In this document: piece by piece, positions 21,623 through 24,855 of the stretch
How the letters are laid out: each line of letters opens with the position of its first letter
Position numbering within the stretch: position 1 is the stretch's first letter
Origin: Wenyingzhuangia sp.
GTDB taxonomy: Bacteria > Bacteroidota > Bacteroidia > Flavobacteriales > Flavobacteriaceae
Length of the DNA stretch: 24,855 nt
NCBI GenBank assembly: GCA_020628175.1
Contig: JAHDFK010000020.1
Coordinates: 1-24,855, forward strand
Reading direction: 5' to 3'
Translations under genes and position numbers: made by a program
Notes under the pieces: model-generated
Database searches by the model: none
Seen by the model: the letters and a program-made list of their open reading frames with translations, nothing else
What the model was told of the DNA's origin: nothing

Positions 21623-21650
21623 AAATCCTGAGTTCTTCAACTCAGGATTT
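21623..21650 (-). terminator. Terminator of acnB
   Basis: AAATCCTGAGTT (21623-21634) pairs perfectly with AACTCAGGATTT (21639-21650) around a CTTC tetraloop. The complement of the A-run at 21618-21625 gives the U-tract on the minus strand, 28 bases after the acnB stop. Confidence 0.88.
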
Positions 21651-21677
21651 TTACTTATATCTATTTTTATAACTTTC

Positions 21678-24449
21678 TTATTGAAGCTTACGAGAAGGCT
21701 CAAATTTTGTTAAATCAATTCCTTTTACAGCTGCTTTGTACTCTTCCATATTTGGTGTTCTACCTAATACTGTAGACAATACAACAACTGGTGTAGAAGA
21801 TAATAATGATTCTCCTTTTTTCTCACCAGAATCTTTTACAACTCTTCCTTGGAATAAACGAGTAGAAGTTGCCATTACAGTATCTCCTGGCTCAGCTTTT
21901 TCTTGGTTACCCATACAAAGGTTACATCCAGGACGCTCTAAGTATAACATATTTTCATACTTTGTACGAGCCAATCCTTTTGGTGCACTATCATCAAATT
22001 CAAAACCAGAGTATTTTGTTAATACATCCCAATCTCCTTCTGCTTTTAACTCATCAACAATGTTATATGTAGGGGGCGCAACTACTAATGGCGCCTTAAA
22101 TTCTACTTTTCCTTGTTCTGCTTCAATGTTTTTTAACATTTGAGCTAAAATTTTCATATCTCCTTTATGAACCATACAAGATCCTACGAAACCTAAATCA
22201 ATTTTCTTGTCTCCACCATAGTGAGATAATGGTCTAATTGTATCGTGTGTATAACGCTTAGAAACATCTTCGTTATATACATCAGGATCTGCAATCATTG
22301 GTTCTCCAACAATATCTAAATCAATAACTACTTCTGCAAAATATTTAGCATTCGCATCTGGCCTTAAAGCAGGTTTTGTTCCAGATTTGATTTCTGCAAT
22401 TCTATTGTTTGCAATATCAATCAATCCTTGTAACACTTGCTTTTCGTTATCCATTCCCTTCTCAATCATGATCTGGATTCTACCTTTTGCAATCTCTAAA
22501 GATTCTATTAAAGTATCATCTTCAGAAATACAAATAGAAGCTTTTGCTTTCATCTCAGCAGTCCAATCTGTAAACGTAAACGCTTGATCTGCTTTAAGAG
22601 TTCCTAAATGTACTTCAATAATTCTTCCTTGGAAAACATTATCTCCTCCAAACTGAGTAAGCATTTGTTGTTGAGTAGCATGAACGATATCACGGAAATC
22701 CATGTAATCTTTCATTTCTCCTTTAAAGGTAACTTTTACAGATTCTGGAATTGGCATAGAAGCCTCTCCTGTAGCTAAAGCTAATGCAACTGTACCTGAA
22801 TCGGCACCGAAAGCAACACCTTTAGACATTCTTGTATGAGAATCTCCACCAATAATAATTGCCCAATCATCAATTGTAATATCGTTCAATACCTTGTGAA
22901 TAACATCCGTCATTGCGTGGTATTTCCCTTTAGGGTCACGAGCTGTAATTAAACCGAAGTCGTTCATAAATTTCATCAATCTAGGAATATTCGCTTTCGA
23001 TTTATCATCCCAAACAGATGCTGTATGACATCCTGATTGGTAAGCACCATCAACAATTGGTGAAATTGTAGTTGCTGCCATGTTTTCTAACTCTTGAGAA
23101 GTCATCAAACCAGTAGTATCTTGAGATCCTACAATATTTACCTCTACACGAACATCAGAACCAGCATGTAATACTTTTCCTGGTGTGTTACCTACAGCAT
23201 TTTTGTTAAATATTTTTTCAACAGCTGTTAATCCTTGCCCTTCTATTGATACCTCTTTTGAAGTAGCATATACTTGAGGAACTTCGATTCCTAATATCTT
23301 AGCAGCTATTGTTTGAACTTTCTTTCCAAATACTACAGCGTAAGAACCTCCCGCTTTGATAAACTCTTTTTTCTGAGGAGTTAATGCTGCTGAAATATCT
23401 TTCAACTCTTTATCTCCGTTGTAAAGTTTTTTAGTTTTTGTATTTATAGTAAGTACCGTTCCTGTTTCTACAGAGTATTCTTGCTTTAATACAGCGTCTC
23501 CGTTTTCATCAACAATTGTATTTCCTTCTGCGTCTTTTTGTTTTACCCAGTTTTTTAAATCGATACCAATACCCCCTGTTACACCAACAGTTGTTAAGAA
23601 AATTGGAGAAATTCCATTGGTTCCAGCAATTACTGGAGCTATATTAATAAAAGGTACATATGGGCTCGATTTGATACCTGTCCATAAAGCCACATTATTT
23701 ACACCTGACATTCTAGAAGAACCAACTCCCATTGTCCCTTTTTCTGCCACCAACATCACACGTTTGTCTGGGTGCTGGCTTTGTAAAGCTTTTAATTCGT
23801 TTTGTTGTTCTTTATTATGCTCAAACAAACATTGTCCGTGTAATTCACGGTCAGATCTTGAGTGTGCATCTCCTCCTGGAGATAATAAATCGGTAGAAAT
23901 ATCTCCTACTCCTGCAATAAAAGTTACTACTTCTATTTCTTCTTCTATTTCTGGTAATTTCGTAAAAAATTCTGCTTGTGCATAGCTTTCTAAAAGTTCT
24001 TTAGCAACTTCACTACCGCTCTTATATGCAGCTTCAATACGATCTATATCAGCTTCGTACAAGAAAACCTGAGTTTTTAACACCTCAACAGCCTGTTTTG
24101 AAATTGCTGCATCATTTCCTAAAGCTAAATCTAACAATACCTCTATAGAAGGTCCACCTTTCATATGAGATAGTAACTCGAATGCGAAAGTTGAAGTAAT
24201 TTCTTTTACAACAGATTCACCAAGAATAATTTCTTTTAAAAATTTAGCTTTTACTCCAGCAGCACTTGTTGTACCTGGTAAAACGTTGTAAATAAAGAAA
24301 TTTAGAGAATCTTCTCTATTCGCATTCCCTAAATCTTTAATTTGTTCAATAATTGCGCTTAATAATTCAGCACCATCAATTGGCTTAGGATGAAGCCCTT
24401 GATCTTTTCTAGCTTCGATCTCCTTGATGTAATCGTTATAAATATTCAT
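21678..24449 (-). CDS. acnB: Aconitate hydratase B / 2-methylisocitrate dehydratase
   Basis: 923 residues, longer than the roughly 865 of E. coli AcnB. It interconverts citrate and isocitrate in the TCA cycle. AcnB domain order is visible: an N-terminal HEAT-like helical domain (about 1-160), a swivel domain (about 165-390, VTFIAGVGDISTDLLSPGGDAHSRSDRELHGQ), then the catalytic core. The [4Fe-4S] ligands are Cys758 (GFVGSCMVHKGD) and Cys842/Cys845 (PGCNLCMGNQ). WAIIIGGDSHTRMSKGVAFGADSGTVAL is a substrate-binding block. The extra length includes about 50 residues in the swivel domain near 320-380 and about 25 between the first and second Cys ligands, which I take to be a lineage feature. It has its own terminator. 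The 227-base upstream gap shows no exact promoter element, only a near match (TTATTTTG). Confidence 0.96.
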   Translation of the reverse strand: MNIYNDYIKEIEARKDQGLHPKPIDGAELLSAIIEQIKDLGNANREDSLNFFIYNVLPGTTSAAGVKAKFLKEIILGESVVKEITSTFAFELLSHMKGGPSIEVLLDLALGNDAAISKQAVEVLKTQVFLYEADIDRIEAAYKSGSEVAKELLESYAQAEFFTKLPEIEEEIEVVTFIAGVGDISTDLLSPGGDAHSRSDRELHGQCLFEHNKEQQNELKALQSQHPDKRVMLVAEKGTMGVGSSRMSGVNNVALWTGIKSSPYVPFINIAPVIAGTNGISPIFLTTVGVTGGIGIDLKNWVKQKDAEGNTIVDENGDAVLKQEYSVETGTVLTINTKTKKLYNGDKELKDISAALTPQKKEFIKAGGSYAVVFGKKVQTIAAKILGIEVPQVYATSKEVSIEGQGLTAVEKIFNKNAVGNTPGKVLHAGSDVRVEVNIVGSQDTTGLMTSQELENMAATTISPIVDGAYQSGCHTASVWDDKSKANIPRLMKFMNDFGLITARDPKGKYHAMTDVIHKVLNDITIDDWAIIIGGDSHTRMSKGVAFGADSGTVALALATGEASMPIPESVKVTFKGEMKDYMDFRDIVHATQQQMLTQFGGDNVFQGRIIEVHLGTLKADQAFTFTDWTAEMKAKASICISEDDTLIESLEIAKGRIQIMIEKGMDNEKQVLQGLIDIANNRIAEIKSGTKPALRPDANAKYFAEVVIDLDIVGEPMIADPDVYNEDVSKRYTHDTIRPLSHYGGDKKIDLGFVGSCMVHKGDMKILAQMLKNIEAEQGKVEFKAPLVVAPPTYNIVDELKAEGDWDVLTKYSGFEFDDSAPKGLARTKYENMLYLERPGCNLCMGNQEKAEPGDTVMATSTRLFQGRVVKDSGEKKGESLLSSTPVVVLSTVLGRTPNMEEYKAAVKGIDLTKFEPSRKLQ

Positions 24450-24676
24450 AAATAGAAGTCTTTTCTGTATTATTTATTTTGGATGAGCAATATACAAAAT
24501 AAGTAGGCCATTTAAAAAGGTGGATTTGATAGGTTTTGAAAAAAAAATAATTTTTAACACATTCCTAAAATAACAACTATTTTGCTACATATTTTTACGT
24601 GTTTTTACACAATTCTCTCCTTTGTATTTTTATGCAATCTAAATTAAATAGAAGTGTAGCATTTTTAAGTAAAAAA

Positions 24677-24855
24677 GTAGGTCTATAAGCCGAGTTCTGT
24701 GTCTGAAAAAATCAGATTCTTATCATTTATCTAGAATTGCTGTTGCCAACAATCTCAATCTGCCTACCCCTTGGAATTGAGCGAACGACTCTTACCTTAA
24801 AAAGGACTCCAATATACATGACATTGCACCGCATAGAGTTTACCTGGTTTCACTA
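24677..24855 (-). ncRNA. rnpB: RNase P RNA (rnpB), 3' part
   Basis: The minus strand ends with ACAGAACTCGGCTTATAGACC, the near-universal 3' end of bacterial RNase P RNA, and contains the conserved GTAAACTCTATGCGGTGCAA segment and GGGTAGGCAGATTGAGA further upstream. Together they identify bacterial type A-like P RNA, the catalytic subunit that cuts the 5' leader from tRNA precursors. The 5' half lies beyond the window. The 3' end is placed near 24677, followed by a U-rich run. Confidence 0.93.

Noticed and set aside
21549..21716. Plus-strand frame of 55 codons starting MRPQITPFLSNDF
   Set aside because: It reads through the acnB terminator hairpin and into the antisense of acnB; no conserved pattern, so treated as chance.
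21736..23985. Several plus-strand frames of 66-135 codons opposite acnB
   Set aside because: All lie antisense to a clear aconitase and arise from its codon bias; none has a recognisable motif.

Overview
The window looks like part of a flavobacterial (Bacteroidetes, probably Flavobacteriaceae) chromosome. Evidence: strongly AT-rich DNA; promoter elements of the Bacteroidetes type (TAnnTTTG at -7) in front of many genes and no consistent Shine-Dalgarno sites; bacillithiol genes bshA/bshC; a zeaxanthin-type carotenoid operon with a fused CrtYcd lycopene cyclase; AcnB-type aconitase; and many small Bacteroidetes-typical proteins. The genus cannot be fixed from this stretch (Tenacibaculum/Polaribacter-like is a guess).

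Layout. 1-114: left edge, the 5' end of an IS3-like element (start of OrfA plus a terminal repeat), followed by a bidirectional terminator. 205-2797: mostly minus-strand housekeeping genes (PlsC-like acyltransferase, CoA-type Nudix hydrolase, DUF6787-like membrane protein, DCC thiol oxidoreductase) with one small plus-strand membrane protein. 2855-4432: plus-strand outer-membrane protein and NYN/LOTUS protein. 4487-8964: minus-strand secreted thioredoxin, OmpA-family protein, bshC and bshA. 9168-9243: tRNA-Phe(GAA) with its own promoter and terminator. 9277-12486: minus-strand MtfA-like peptidase, SulP transporter, rhomboid protease. 12549-14307: plus-strand LpxL-like acyltransferase and a membrane LytTR regulator. 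14448-18367: carotenoid operon crtI-crtB-orf-crtZ-crtYcd, tightly packed with overlaps. 18404-18600: palindromic repeat array. 18705-20920: photolyase, small membrane protein, FKBP lipoprotein. 20926-24449: minus-strand YjbQ and acnB. 24677-24855: 3' part of the RNase P RNA gene, minus strand.

How it fits together. CrtB makes phytoene, CrtI desaturates it, CrtYcd cyclises lycopene and CrtZ hydroxylates beta-carotene, so the operon should yield zeaxanthin if GGPP is supplied from elsewhere. The photolyase follows directly, so pigment and DNA-light-damage repair sit together, with a membrane LytTR regulator just upstream as a candidate controller. BshA and BshC are two of the three bacillithiol steps; two thiol-active proteins (DCC and thioredoxin-fold) lie in the same window.

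Most notable observation. A ~71-73 bp palindromic sequence occurs three times at the end of the carotenoid operon. One copy lies in frame inside the lycopene cyclase gene, encoding residues 99-122 at the junction of its two halves; two more lie head-to-tail just after the gene. A 30-base core is identical in all three, all read open in the same frame, and the ends are inverted repeats. This resembles, in principle, the protein-coding Rickettsia palindromic elements, and may be a little-described flavobacterial family of protein-invading palindromic repeats.
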